Positions 9,998 through 19,030 of a DNA stretch of 64,000 bases are shown here, piece after piece (position 1 is the first letter of the stretch; every line of letters starts with the position of its first letter). Location: positions 1 through 64,000 of the forward strand of contig JAIBAU010000014.1 of NCBI GenBank assembly GCA_019695035.1, given 5' to 3'. The notes under the pieces are model-generated. The model had not been told where the DNA came from. It ran no database searches and worked only from the letters and a program-made list of their open reading frames with translations. Position numbers and translations under genes: made by a program. Origin of the DNA: Caulobacteraceae bacterium (GTDB taxonomy: Bacteria; Pseudomonadota; Alphaproteobacteria; Caulobacterales; Caulobacteraceae).

Positions 9998-11212
9998 ATG
10001 ACAAGCCCGACCCTTTCCCTCTCCGACATCCAGGCCGCCGCCGCCCGCATCGAGGGCCACGTGCTGCGTACGCCGTTCCTGCATTCGCGGCCGCTGTCCA
10101 GGCTGACAGGGGCGGACATCTGGGTGAAATACGAGAACCTGCACTTCACCGCCTCCTTCAAGGAGCGCGGAGCCTGCAACCGCCTCGGCCAGATGTCGGC
10201 CGAGGAGCGCAAGCGCGGGGTGGTGGCCGCGTCCGCCGGGAACCACGCCTCCGCCCTGGCCTACCACGGTCAGCGGCTGGGCATTCCGGTCACCATCGTG
10301 ATGCCGGTGGGCACGCCCTTCGTGAAGATCGAGAAGACGGAGAGCTTCGGAGCGACAGTGGTCATCGAGGGCGCGACCTTCGACGACGCCACGGTCCACG
10401 CGCATATGCTGCGCGACACCCGGGGCTACATCTTCGTCTCGGCCTTCGACGACATCGGCATCGTGACCGGCCAGGGCACCTGCGGCCTGGAAATGCTCAC
10501 CGACGAGCCCGATCTCGAGGCCATCGTGGTGCCGATCGGCGGGGGCGGGCTGATCGCCGGCTGCGCCACGGCGGGCAAGGCCCTGAATCCCGACCTCCAT
10601 GTCTACGGAGTCGAGGCGTCGATGTACCCCTCCTTCGTGGCCCGGCGCCGGGGCGAGCGCGCCTGCAAGACGCAAGGGTCGACCCTCGCCGAAGGCATCG
10701 CCATCAAGGCCGTCGGCGACATTCCCTTCGCCATCGCCGATCCGCTGATCGACGAGGTGCTGGTGGTCGACGAGGAGGATTTCGAGAAGGGGGTCGCCTT
10801 CTACGCCACGGTCGGGAAGACGGTGGCCGAGGGGGCTGGAGCCGGCGGTCTCGCCGCCGTGCTGAGGTTCCCCGAACGCTTCAAGGGCCGCAAGGTCGGG
10901 CTGGTGCTGGCGGGCGGAAACATCGATCCGCGCATGCTGGCCAGCGTGCTGCAGCGCGAGATGGTCCGCGAGCACCGCATGGTGACCTACCGCATCGTGG
11001 CGGACGACCGGCCGGGGGTGCTGGCCTCCATGACCACCGCCATCGCCGCCAAGGGCGGCAATATCATCGACGTGGTGCACAACCGCCTGGCGCTCGACGT
11101 GCCGGCCAAGGGCGCCGAATACGACATCATGATCGAGACCCGCGACGACGACCACGCGGACACGATCGCCGAAGCTCTGAGGAACGAGGGTTATGCAGTC
11201 AGGATGGGTTAG
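9998..11212 (+). CDS. ilvA: Threonine ammonia-lyase (threonine dehydratase)
   Basis: This PLP enzyme converts threonine to 2-oxobutanoate, the first step of isoleucine synthesis. The PLP lysine lies in SFKERGACNRL near residue 53. SAGNHA and the phosphate-binding GGGGLIAG motif follow. A single C-terminal ACT domain (near residues 325-404) suggests allosteric control. I started it at 9998 because MTSPTLSLSDIQAAA is the usual N-terminus; 404 residues fits the shorter TdcB/IlvA class. The 3' end overlaps the following FKBP gene by 20 bp, indicating translational coupling. Confidence 0.92.
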   Translation: MTSPTLSLSDIQAAAARIEGHVLRTPFLHSRPLSRLTGADIWVKYENLHFTASFKERGACNRLGQMSAEERKRGVVAASAGNHASALAYHGQRLGIPVTIVMPVGTPFVKIEKTESFGATVVIEGATFDDATVHAHMLRDTRGYIFVSAFDDIGIVTGQGTCGLEMLTDEPDLEAIVVPIGGGGLIAGCATAGKALNPDLHVYGVEASMYPSFVARRRGERACKTQGSTLAEGIAIKAVGDIPFAIADPLIDEVLVVDEEDFEKGVAFYATVGKTVAEGAGAGGLAAVLRFPERFKGRKVGLVLAGGNIDPRMLASVLQREMVREHRMVTYRIVADDRPGVLASMTTAIAAKGGNIIDVVHNRLALDVPAKGAEYDIMIETRDDDHADTIAEALRNEGYAVRMG

Positions 11213-11762
11213 GGGCGCTCTCGCCGCCACCGCGGTCGCCGGCGCGCTGGCGTCTGCCGGCTGCGGCAAGATCTTCGGCACGCCGGCGGACAACCCGCCG
11301 CAGCCGAATCCTCTGGAGGAACTGATGCGCCAGGCGCAGCAGCAGCAGCTCCCCCCGGCCGACGCCCAGGCCCAGGCCGCCTTCCTGGCGACCAATGCCC
11401 GCGTCGCCGGCGTGAAGTCCACCGCCTCGGGCCTCCAGTATCGCGTGGAGCGGTCAGGCCCGAGGAACGAGCCGCCCCTCCAGGACGGCGATGTGGTCAA
11501 GGTCGCCTATGCCGGCACCCTGATCGACGGCACGCCGTTCGACTCCAACGAGAACGCCGAGTTCACCGTCGGCCAGCTCGTGCCCGGCTTCAACGAGGCC
11601 ATGAAGCTGATGCGCGTGGGCGACAGCTGGACCATCTGGCTGCCCGCCGACATCGCCTACGGCGACCAGCCGCCTCCGGGGTCTCCGATTCCGCCGGGGA
11701 GCGTGTTGATCTTCAAGCTGGAGATCCTGAGCCGGGCCGGCGGCGCGACCGCCAACGGCTAG
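11193..11762 (+). CDS. FKBP-type peptidyl-prolyl isomerase, probable lipoprotein
   Basis: The protein has an export signal ending in LASAGC near residue 24, compatible with a lipobox though serine at -3 is not ideal. A proline/glutamine-rich linker (QAQQQQLPPADAQAQ) follows, then a C-terminal FKBP domain (VKVAYAGTLIDGTPFDS, LVPGFNEAMKLM, IAYGDQ, LIFKLEIL). It should catalyse prolyl isomerisation at the periplasmic membrane face. It overlaps ilvA by 20 bp at its 5' end. Its stop shares a CTAG tetranucleotide with the stop of the opposing queG. Confidence 0.9.
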   Translation: MQSGWVRGALAATAVAGALASAGCGKIFGTPADNPPQPNPLEELMRQAQQQQLPPADAQAQAAFLATNARVAGVKSTASGLQYRVERSGPRNEPPLQDGDVVKVAYAGTLIDGTPFDSNENAEFTVGQLVPGFNEAMKLMRVGDSWTIWLPADIAYGDQPPPGSPIPPGSVLIFKLEILSRAGGATANG

Positions 11763-12901
11763 GACCCGGCCCCGACGCCCCATTCGATGCGAACGCCCGG
11801 GTCGTCCTCCCGGGCGTGCTCGGCGGCAAGCGTCGCGAAGGCGGCGTCGGGCAGCAGGCGCTTCAGGGCCCAGACCGCGGCGCCCCGGACCACCGGATCG
11901 GTCTCGCCCAAGGCTCGCTGCGCCACGCCGGCCAGGCCCGGGTCGCCCGAGTTCCCGATGGCGTAGAGCACGTTCCGCAGCAGGCGCTCGCGCCCGATGC
12001 GGCGCACGGCGGTGCGCGCAAAGAAGGTCTTGAACCCTTCGTCGTCCAGCGCCGCCAGCTCGGCCAGACCGGGACCGTCCAGCGCATCACGGGCCTGCAG
12101 CCGCATCTCGCGGGCGCCCTGCGCGAACTTGTTCCAGGGGCAGACCGCCAGGCAGTCGTCGCAGCCGTAGATGCGGTTTCCCGCCGCGACGCGGAACGGC
12201 TCGGGCCAGGGTCCGGCGTGTTCGATGGTCAGGTAGCTCAGGCACCGCCGGGCGTCGATCTGGTAAGGCGCCGGGAAGGCGTCGGTCGGGCAGGCGTCGA
12301 GACAGGCGCGGCATTGGCCGCAGCGGTCCGTCTCGGCCTCGTCCGGCGCGAAGTCTGCGGTGGTGAGCACCGACCCCAGGAACAGCCAGGACCCGAACGC
12401 CCGGCTGACCAGGTTTGTGTGCTTGCCCTGCCAGCCCACTCCGGCCCGCTCGGCCAGCGGCTTTTCCATGAGGGGCGCGGTGTCGATGAACACCTTCACC
12501 TCGCCGCCGAACTTGGCCTTCACCCAGCCGGCGAAGGTCTTGAGCCGACCCTTGATCACGGCGTGGTAGTCGTCGCCGCGGGCATAGACGGAGACCGCGC
12601 CGCGGTCCTTCTCGCCCAGCACCGCCAGGGGATCCCCGTCCGGGCCGTAGTTGACGGCCAGCACAATGGCCGAACGGGCCTGGGGCCAGAGCTCGGCGGG
12701 ATGGGAGCGCCGCTGCAGCGTCTCCTCCATCCAGTCCATCGTGCCGTGCCGGCCTTGCCCGACGAATTCGGCCAGGCGAGCGCCCGCCGGCCAGGGATCG
12801 GCCGCCGAGGCGAAACGGCAGACGTCGAAGCCCTGCTGGGCCGCGCGGGCGCGGATTCGCGGGCGCGGGTCTTCGCCGGGTTTGAGCGGGAGCCTGGTCA
12901 C
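11759..12901 (-). CDS. queG: Epoxyqueuosine reductase QueG
   Basis: QueG performs the last step of queuosine tRNA modification, reducing epoxyqueuosine with cobalamin and two [4Fe-4S] clusters. The cluster motifs CGQCRACLDACP and CDDCLAVCPWNKF are intact near residues 199-255. A C-terminal HEAT-like segment (LGETDPVVRGAAVWALKRLL) is also typical. The N-terminal ATG at 12901 gives 380 residues, a normal length. The gene converges with the FKBP gene, their stops overlapping in CTAG. Confidence 0.95.
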   Translation of the reverse strand: MTRLPLKPGEDPRPRIRARAAQQGFDVCRFASAADPWPAGARLAEFVGQGRHGTMDWMEETLQRRSHPAELWPQARSAIVLAVNYGPDGDPLAVLGEKDRGAVSVYARGDDYHAVIKGRLKTFAGWVKAKFGGEVKVFIDTAPLMEKPLAERAGVGWQGKHTNLVSRAFGSWLFLGSVLTTADFAPDEAETDRCGQCRACLDACPTDAFPAPYQIDARRCLSYLTIEHAGPWPEPFRVAAGNRIYGCDDCLAVCPWNKFAQGAREMRLQARDALDGPGLAELAALDDEGFKTFFARTAVRRIGRERLLRNVLYAIGNSGDPGLAGVAQRALGETDPVVRGAAVWALKRLLPDAAFATLAAEHAREDDPGVRIEWGVGAGS

Positions 12902-12939
12902 GCCGCCGTCCTAGCGCGGAAGCGGGCGGGCAGGCGAGG

Positions 12940-14007
12940 TCAACCCGCGGCGATCGCCTGCAGGCGGCGGTCCATTTCGATCACCCGGTTGATCGTCGGT
13001 TGCGCCGCCTGGAGCGCGTCCAGCAGCCGGTCGCGGTCAAGAGCCGGGCCGGCTTCGACCACGTCGGCCACCGACCGGTATCGGCCGGCCAGATCGACGT
13101 AGGTCGCGCGGCTTTCCTCGAGGGCCGACGCCAGGGCGCGCACCTTGACGCCAATGGCCCCCATCTCGCCGGGAGGAAACAGACGATGGAGTTCGGCAAG
13201 CTTGGGTCCGAGAGCGGCCGAGCACTGGTCGAGTCGGGCCGCACTGGCGCGGATTTCGGCGGCGGTCGCGCGGCGATCCACCGGCGCTTCGCTCAGGTCG
13301 GCCACAATGAGCTCATAGCCGAGCGCGATGACCCGGTTCATCTCGATTCCGGCGCGGATCGTTTCCTCGGTCGGGGTATGAAGCGTCCGCTGCACCTGAA
13401 GCGCCGTCTCCATGCTCTTCATCTCGCTACGCAACATGGTCGCGTAGAGTTCGAAGAAGGCGACGGTCAGTTCCTTCAGCGCCGCCTCGTCGCCGCCGGC
13501 GGCGGCGGCGACCACCGCCACATATTTTAGGCCGACGGCTTCGAGTCCGTCGAACTGGCCTTTCGCCTCGGTGGGGATGGTTCGCATTTGGCGCGCCAGA
13601 ACCTGCAGGCTCTGGGAATTGCGGACCGCGGGATCCAGGCGGCGATCATCGGGAAAGGGGACAGAGATCGCATCGAGCCGCTGTCGAAGGGTCTGGAACT
13701 CCGCCCGTCGCTCCGCCGACCAGTCCGCGGCCCAGCGCCGACCTTCCTCGCGGCGGCCGCTCTGGTTGAAGGCCGCCGCCTGCTGGGCGCCCTCGTTGAT
13801 GGCGGTGAACACCTCGTAGAGGTCCATCAGCACGGCCCGGTAGGGGGCCGCATAGGCGGCCAGCTCGACCACATAGGCGTTCATCTGGTTGCCGAGACGG
13901 GCGCCCTCGTCCGCCTGCGCCTGGGCCTGGGCCGGTTGGGGCGACGCCGCGCCGGAGCCACCCGCAAACGCCAGGCAGGCCATGGCGGCGATGATCAACT
14001 TGCGCAT
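12940..14007 (-). CDS. Hypothetical secreted helical protein
   Basis: I selected the ATG at 14007 because the protein then begins with a signal peptide (MRKLIIAAMACLAFAGG) followed by an AQAQAQAD stretch. The rest, about 330 residues, appears mostly alpha-helical and charged, with no cysteine pairs beyond one residue (DQCSAAL) and no motif that I recognise. It is probably periplasmic. Orientation and spacing would allow co-transcription with queG downstream (gap 38 bp). Function unknown. Confidence 0.7.
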   Translation of the reverse strand: MRKLIIAAMACLAFAGGSGAASPQPAQAQAQADEGARLGNQMNAYVVELAAYAAPYRAVLMDLYEVFTAINEGAQQAAAFNQSGRREEGRRWAADWSAERRAEFQTLRQRLDAISVPFPDDRRLDPAVRNSQSLQVLARQMRTIPTEAKGQFDGLEAVGLKYVAVVAAAAGGDEAALKELTVAFFELYATMLRSEMKSMETALQVQRTLHTPTEETIRAGIEMNRVIALGYELIVADLSEAPVDRRATAAEIRASAARLDQCSAALGPKLAELHRLFPPGEMGAIGVKVRALASALEESRATYVDLAGRYRSVADVVEAGPALDRDRLLDALQAAQPTINRVIEMDRRLQAIAAG

Positions 14008-14049
14008 GAAAAGGTCCCCCGACCCGCAACCTTGAGGGATCAAACTGCC

Positions 14050-14739
14050 CTAGAAATCGAGGTCGTCATAGTGAGAAGACGGCGCCATCCCGGGCTGGCG
14101 GTCGGCGAGCAGCGGCCGGAAGCACGGCCGGGACTTCAGTTTCATGTACCAGGTCTTCACCGACGGGAACGCCGCCCACGGGGCCTCGTCGAAGTAGTCC
14201 AGCACCGAGATGTGGGCGGCGGCGGCGAAGTCGGCCAGCGACAGCCGGCGCCCGGCCAGCCAGTCGCGCGTCTTCAGGATGTCCTCGAGGTAGGCGAAGT
14301 GCCGGCGCAACGCCTCGCGGCCCGCGCGCATGGCGGCCATGTCCGGCGGCCCGAGCCCCAGCAGCCGCTTCTCCATCTTCTCGTGCAGCAGCAGCGCGTT
14401 GACCTCGTAGTCGAACTTGCGATCGAACCACTGGCGCAGGCGACGGGCCTCGGCCCGGTCGGCAGGGTCGTCGCCCATCAGGGCGGGGGCGGCGTAATTG
14501 TCCTGCAGCCAGCCCAGCACGGCGGTCAATTCGCACAGCACCAGGCGTTGACGCCCTGCCTCCTCGACGACCAGCACCGGCGGCTGCCCGGACGGATTGA
14601 GCCGGTCGAGGCCGCAGTCCGGCTCCCAGTAGCGGACCACCACCTCTTCAAAGACGACGCGCTTCTCTCCCAGGGCAAGACGCGCCTGGCGCGAGGCCGG
14701 GTCGAGGGGGAAGTGATGCAGGACGATGCGCTGGGTCAT
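14050..14739 (-). CDS. fzlA: GST-fold protein, probable FtsZ-binding FzlA
   Basis: The 229-residue chain has a thioredoxin-like N-terminal domain (VLHHFPLDPASRQARLALGEK) and an all-helical GST C-terminal domain (residues 85-205). The C-terminal tail PSSHYDDLDF and the segment WYMKLKSRPCFRPLLADR match what I recall of FzlA from Caulobacter. FzlA is a GST-family protein that lacks normal GST activity, binds FtsZ and controls constriction. Position alone does not prove this, and a generic glutathione S-transferase remains possible. The gene is followed on the same strand by a secreted protein gene 42 bp away. Confidence 0.7.
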   Translation of the reverse strand: MTQRIVLHHFPLDPASRQARLALGEKRVVFEEVVVRYWEPDCGLDRLNPSGQPPVLVVEEAGRQRLVLCELTAVLGWLQDNYAAPALMGDDPADRAEARRLRQWFDRKFDYEVNALLLHEKMEKRLLGLGPPDMAAMRAGREALRRHFAYLEDILKTRDWLAGRRLSLADFAAAAHISVLDYFDEAPWAAFPSVKTWYMKLKSRPCFRPLLADRQPGMAPSSHYDDLDF

Positions 14740-14800
14740 GGACGGCTGAGGCCTAAAGGGCGCGGATTAAGACCGCGTTTACCGTGCCGCAAGCGTCGCT

Positions 14801-15760
14801 TCAGGTGTGGTGGTCGTGGTCCTCGGCGGTTTCCGAGAAGGCTCCGCCGTGCGGGCCGGCCCGGCCGCGCGGATCGGGATGGATCAGGATGTCAGCGGCG
14901 GGGAACTCGGCCAGGATGCGGCGCTCGGCGCCCAGCATGATCTCGTGCGCCTGCTCGAGGCTGAGGTGCGGCTCCAGGTCCATGTGCATCTGGATCAGGA
15001 CCACCGGTCCCGAGACGCGCGTGCGCAGTTGATGCACCCCTCTGACCGCCCGGTCGGCGACCGCGAGGTCGGCGATGCGGGCCTGCTGGGACGCCGCCAG
15101 CCCCCGGTCCAGCAGATGGTCGGCCGCCTGCCTCAGCACGTCGAAGGCGCCCCAGAGCAGCCAGGCACAGACCAGCAGGCCCGCCGCAGCGTCCAGCCAG
15201 GGAAGGTTCAGCCAGGCCGCCCCGGCCACTCCCGCCAGGGCCACGCCATTTCCCGCCAGGTCGGCGGCATAGTGCGCCCGGTCACCCTCGACGGCGACCG
15301 ACCCGGCCTGTCGCAGGGCGCGGCTCTGCGCCGTCACCAGCAGGGCGGTGAGAACGATGGACGCCGCCATCACCGCCACGGCCCAGCCGCCCTGGTGGAC
15401 GGGATGGGGATTGAGCAGGCGGTCCACGGCCTCGCGCCCCACCAGTGCGGCGGAGGCGAACACCAGCGCCGCCTGCACCAGGCTGGCGACCGCCTCGGCC
15501 TTGCCGTGCCCGAAGCGGTGCTCGGCGTCCGGCGGCGCGGCGGCGTAGCGCACGGCGCCGAAGGTGATCAGCGAGGCCACGAGGTCGAGGCCCGAGTCCG
15601 CCAGCGACGAGAGCACCGCCACCGACCCGGAGGCCCAGAGGGCGAAGGCCTTGAGTCCGATCAGGACGCTGGCGGTCGCCACCGACAGCGCCGTGATGCG
15701 CCGGGTCATCGCCGCGGCGAGGGCGGGGTCGGCCGTTCCGGGCTTTGCGTGACCGCTCAT
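14801..15760 (-). CDS. Cation diffusion facilitator (FieF/CzcD-type efflux)
   Basis: This membrane antiporter exports divalent metal ions such as Zn, Fe or Mn. The 319-residue chain has six predicted helices with metal-site signatures SLADSGLDLVAS in helix 2 and HYAADLAGNGVA in helix 5. A cytosolic C-terminal domain carries a late metal site (LIHPDPRG) and a short His-rich end (AEDHDHHT). I chose the ATG at 15760 (MSGHAKPG), preceded by GGA, over a longer frame. FieF-like specificity is a guess from the D/D pattern. Confidence 0.9.
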   Translation of the reverse strand: MSGHAKPGTADPALAAAMTRRITALSVATASVLIGLKAFALWASGSVAVLSSLADSGLDLVASLITFGAVRYAAAPPDAEHRFGHGKAEAVASLVQAALVFASAALVGREAVDRLLNPHPVHQGGWAVAVMAASIVLTALLVTAQSRALRQAGSVAVEGDRAHYAADLAGNGVALAGVAGAAWLNLPWLDAAAGLLVCAWLLWGAFDVLRQAADHLLDRGLAASQQARIADLAVADRAVRGVHQLRTRVSGPVVLIQMHMDLEPHLSLEQAHEIMLGAERRILAEFPAADILIHPDPRGRAGPHGGAFSETAEDHDHHT

Positions 15761-15872
15761 CGCTGGTCCATCCCCCGACTGCAACCGGAAGTCCAGTCGT
15801 CTCAAGGTGTTGGCGCCTCAAAAAAGCCGTGACCGGCCCGAAGCGTCAATCCTGACCAAGTTGGGCCGCGCC

Positions 15873-17042
15873 ATGAACGCCATTTCCCGTTCCTGGATTC
15901 CGAGAACCGAGGTGCTCGCGCGCCTGGGCGTGAAGCCCCAGACCCTCTACGCCTACGTCAGCCGGGGCCGCATTGCGGCGCGGCCGGATCCCGAGAACCC
16001 CCGCTGCAGCCTCTACGCCGCCGAAGACGTGGCGCGCCTGCTGGACCGCTCGGCGCGGGTTGGGCGGCCGGTCTCCGCCGCGGGCGGCGCGCACCGCTCC
16101 GAAGCCGTCATCGACACCGCGATCAGCCATGGGGCGGACGGCCGGCTGTTCTACCGCGGCGAGGACGCCGTCACCCTCGCCGAGGAGGCCACTCTCGAAC
16201 AGGCCTGTCGCGTGCTGTGGGGGGCGGGAGAGGATCCCTTCGCCGACCTCAAGCCGCGCGTCGACGTGAATTTCCCGGGCGGACCCCGGGCCCGCGGCCT
16301 GGCCAACCTGGCCCGCCGCGCCGAGGAGGACGCCGCCGCCGCAGGACGCAGCGAAAAATCGCTGCGCCGCGAGGCCGCCGCCGTGCTCAACGAACTGGTC
16401 GACGCCGTCGCCGGCGGTGGACCGCGCCTGCTGCTGCACCAGCGCCTGGCGCGCATCTGGAAGCTGACCGAGGCCAACGCCGGCCTGCTGCGCCGCGCGC
16501 TGGTGCTGTCGGCCGACCAGGGCCTGGACGCTCCGACCCTGGCGGTGCGGGTCACCGCCCAGACCGGCGCGGCCCTGGGGGCCTGCGTGCTGTCGGGATG
16601 GGCGGCGCTCGGGGGACCGCGCGCCGGCGGCAAGCTGACCGCGGTGGCGGCCTTCGTGTCAGAAGCGGCCCGGAGCCAGGACGCCCGCACCGCGGCCAGG
16701 CAGCGCCTGGCCCAGGGGCTCGAGATTCCCGGTTTCGGCGGCGACGAGGTCCCCGGCGGCGATCCGCGCGCCCGCGCCCTGATCGAGGCGGCCCGCCTCC
16801 CGACGCCGCTGATGGACATCGTACGGGTCGGCGAGGGGCTGACCGGTCAGCCGGCCAGCTTCGACCTCGCCCTGGCCCTCGTCGGCCGCCATCTCGACCT
16901 GCCCCGCGAGGGGGCGTTCGCCGTCTACGCCATCGGCCGCACGGCCGGCTGGCTGGCGCACGCCCTGGAGCAGGCGCAATCCGGCTCGCCCATCCGCGCC
17001 CGCCTGCGCTATGTCGGACCCGACCCGGCGCAGCGGGCCTGA
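15873..17042 (+). CDS. HTH-linked citrate-synthase-fold protein lacking catalytic histidines
   Basis: The protein (389 residues) starts with a MerR/excisionase-like helix-turn-helix (SWIPRTEVLARLGVKPQTLY, residues 8-27; SRGRIAARPDPENPR follows). A citrate-synthase domain covers the rest (GRLFYRGEDAVTLAEE, GRTAGWLAHALEQ). All three histidines of the family active site appear replaced: ADHE-type is ADQG (Q216), GPRHGG-type is GPRAGG (A251), and GFGHPLY-type is GFGGDEV (G290). The aspartate at 331 is kept. I infer a pseudo-enzyme, perhaps a DNA-binding sensor of an acyl-CoA or organic acid. It precedes uppP by 21 bp. Annotation as active citrate synthase would be misleading. Confidence 0.85.
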   Translation: MNAISRSWIPRTEVLARLGVKPQTLYAYVSRGRIAARPDPENPRCSLYAAEDVARLLDRSARVGRPVSAAGGAHRSEAVIDTAISHGADGRLFYRGEDAVTLAEEATLEQACRVLWGAGEDPFADLKPRVDVNFPGGPRARGLANLARRAEEDAAAAGRSEKSLRREAAAVLNELVDAVAGGGPRLLLHQRLARIWKLTEANAGLLRRALVLSADQGLDAPTLAVRVTAQTGAALGACVLSGWAALGGPRAGGKLTAVAAFVSEAARSQDARTAARQRLAQGLEIPGFGGDEVPGGDPRARALIEAARLPTPLMDIVRVGEGLTGQPASFDLALALVGRHLDLPREGAFAVYAIGRTAGWLAHALEQAQSGSPIRARLRYVGPDPAQRA

Positions 17043-17063
17043 TTCCAGATCTAGAGCATCCCT

Positions 17064-17870
17064 ATGAACGAGTGGCTGGCGGCCCTGATCCTGGGCCTAG
17101 TCGAGGGCCTGACCGAATTCATCCCGGTGTCGTCGACCGGACACCTGGTGCTGGCCAAGGAGCTGCTCGATCTTTCCGACAACAAGTGGAACGCCTTCAT
17201 CGTGCTGATCCAGCTGGGGGCGATCCTGGCGGTCGTGGCGCTCTACTTCCAGCGCCTGTGGTCGGTCGTGCTGAGGCTCCCCTCCGACCCGCAGGCGCGT
17301 CGCTTCGTGGTCGCGGTGCTGGTCGCCTTCCTGCCGGCCGTGGCGGCCGGGCTGGCGGCTCACAAGTTCATCTCGGACGTGCTGCTGGACTCTCCGATGG
17401 TCATCTGCGTCTCGCTGATCGTGGGCGGCGCCGCCCTGATCCTGCTGGAGAAGTTCGCGCCCCCGCCCCGCACCACCGACGCCATGAACCTGAGCCTGAA
17501 GGCGGCCATCGGGGTGGGCCTGTTCCAGTGCCTGGCGCTGATCCCGGGGGTCAGCCGCTCGGGCGCGACCATCGCCGGGGGGCTGATGCTGGGCCTGGAC
17601 AAGCGGGCGGCCGCGGAATTCTCGTTCTTCCTCGCCATCCCCACCATGGCCGGCGCCTTCGCCCTCGACGCCTGGGAGAACCGCAGCCTGATCACCCCCG
17701 ACTACGCCGGCGTGATCGCGCTCGGCTTCATCGTCTCGTTCATCTCGGGCGCGTTCGTGATCAAGTGGATGCTGGGCTACGTCCAGCGCCACGGTTTCGG
17801 CCTGTTCGCCTGGTGGCGGATCATCGTCGGCCTGGCCGGGATCGGCGCGATCTACGCCGGCCTCATGTAA
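17064..17870 (+). CDS. uppP: Undecaprenyl-diphosphatase UppP (BacA)
   Basis: UppP dephosphorylates undecaprenyl diphosphate at the inner membrane, recycling the lipid carrier for peptidoglycan and O-antigen. The 268-residue protein has eight hydrophobic segments and both active-site motifs: EGLTEFIPVSSTGH near residue 14 and PGVSRSGATIAGG near residue 160. It follows the citrate-synthase-like gene closely on the same strand and may share its transcript. It converges with the NDUFA9-type gene. Confidence 0.96.
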   Translation: MNEWLAALILGLVEGLTEFIPVSSTGHLVLAKELLDLSDNKWNAFIVLIQLGAILAVVALYFQRLWSVVLRLPSDPQARRFVVAVLVAFLPAVAAGLAAHKFISDVLLDSPMVICVSLIVGGAALILLEKFAPPPRTTDAMNLSLKAAIGVGLFQCLALIPGVSRSGATIAGGLMLGLDKRAAAEFSFFLAIPTMAGAFALDAWENRSLITPDYAGVIALGFIVSFISGAFVIKWMLGYVQRHGFGLFAWWRIIVGLAGIGAIYAGLM

Positions 17871-17882
17871 GGGCGGGCCGCC

Positions 17883-18839
17883 TCAGGCGTCCGCCAGCTC
17901 CGCGAACTGGCCGCCGCGCCGGTAGCGCCACAGGTAGGTCGGCAGGATGGTCTCGACCGCGGTGGGCTCGACCCCGAGCGCCTCGAGGCCGGCCGCCCCT
18001 TCCGAGACCACGTTGTCGCGACGCAGCAGCAGGGCCTGGTCGCTGGTCAGCACCGGCGCCATGAAGACCGACTGCAGGTCGCCCGCCAGCCCGATGGCGC
18101 TCGCGGCGATGTGAGGCAGGGGAAGCAACAGGCGCGGCCGGTGCGTCTCGCGCCCGAGCATCTCCATCAGCGCCCGGAAGCTGTAGGTCTGGGGTCCGCC
18201 CAGTTCGAAGGCGCGGCCGGCTGCGGCCGGGTCCTCGAGGGCGTTGCAGATGGCCAGGGCCACGTCGCCCACATAGACCGGCTGGAAGCGGTTCTCGCCG
18301 CCGCCGAACAGCGGCAGGGCCGGGGCGAACTGGGCCAGCCGGGCGAAGCGGTTGAAGAAGCCGTCGCCCGGCCCGAAGACGATGGACGGGCGCACCACCA
18401 CCGCGGCGGGGAACGCCGCGCGCACGGCGGCCTCGCCCTCGGCCTTGGAGCGGGCGTAGCGGGAGGGGCCGGCGGCGTCGGCGCCGATGGCCGACATCTG
18501 CACCAGCGCCTTCACGCCCGCGTCGCGCGCCGCTTCGGCGACGTGGCGGGCGCCGTCGACATGCACGGCCTGGAAGCTGAGGAACGGGGTCTCGTGGAGG
18601 ATCCCGACCAGGTTGATCACCGCGTCGGCGCCGGCCACCGCCGCCTCGACCGAGGCCCGGCTGGTGATGTCGGCGCGCTTGAGCTGGATCTGGCCGACGT
18701 TGCCGAGCGGCTGCAGGTCGTAGGCCCGTTGCGGCTTGCGGCAGGCGACGCGCACGCGCCAGCCGCGCTTGAGCAGCTGGCGGACCACCTGGGTTCCCAC
18801 GAACCCCGAGCCGCCGAAAACCGTGACCAGGCCTTGCAT
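17883..18839 (-). CDS. NAD(P)-binding epimerase-like protein, complex I NDUFA9 family
   Basis: This 318-residue short-chain-dehydrogenase-fold protein begins with the nucleotide-binding FGGSGFVGTQVV at residues 7-18. It retains a YARSK motif (Tyr-x3-Lys). Sequence of the NLVGILHET and SAIGADAAGPSRYARSKAEGE type is characteristic of atypical SDRs related to the mitochondrial complex I subunit NDUFA9. In bacteria their role is unclear; quinone-linked or envelope functions have been proposed. I used the ATG at 18839 because MQGLVTVFGGSGF is the natural start. Confidence 0.85.
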   Translation of the reverse strand: MQGLVTVFGGSGFVGTQVVRQLLKRGWRVRVACRKPQRAYDLQPLGNVGQIQLKRADITSRASVEAAVAGADAVINLVGILHETPFLSFQAVHVDGARHVAEAARDAGVKALVQMSAIGADAAGPSRYARSKAEGEAAVRAAFPAAVVVRPSIVFGPGDGFFNRFARLAQFAPALPLFGGGENRFQPVYVGDVALAICNALEDPAAAGRAFELGGPQTYSFRALMEMLGRETHRPRLLLPLPHIAASAIGLAGDLQSVFMAPVLTSDQALLLRRDNVVSEGAAGLEALGVEPTAVETILPTYLWRYRRGGQFAELADA

Positions 18840-18977
18840 TGGATGCGTTCCGCGCCGTGTTGCTGGATGAGCGCGGGATAGAGCAAGCGGGCCGCGTCCG
18901 CAACGTGGAGATCGCCGGCCGTCCGCGCCCCGCCAAACCACCGCTCGCAGGGGTGCAAGAATTGGCGTTTGCAGGCG

Positions 18978-19006
18978 TTGACCCGCGAAAGGCTCTGCCC
19001 TATGTG
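18978..19006 (+). promoter_or_regulatory. Sigma-70-type promoter for tRNA-Leu
   Basis: TTGACC (18978-18983) and TATGTG (19001-19006) are separated by 17 bases. They lie 25 bases before the tRNA 5' end, leaving a short leader for RNase P to remove. Confidence 0.6.
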
Positions 19007-19030
19007 TCCCGGCCTTCCGGCGTCAGCCGG

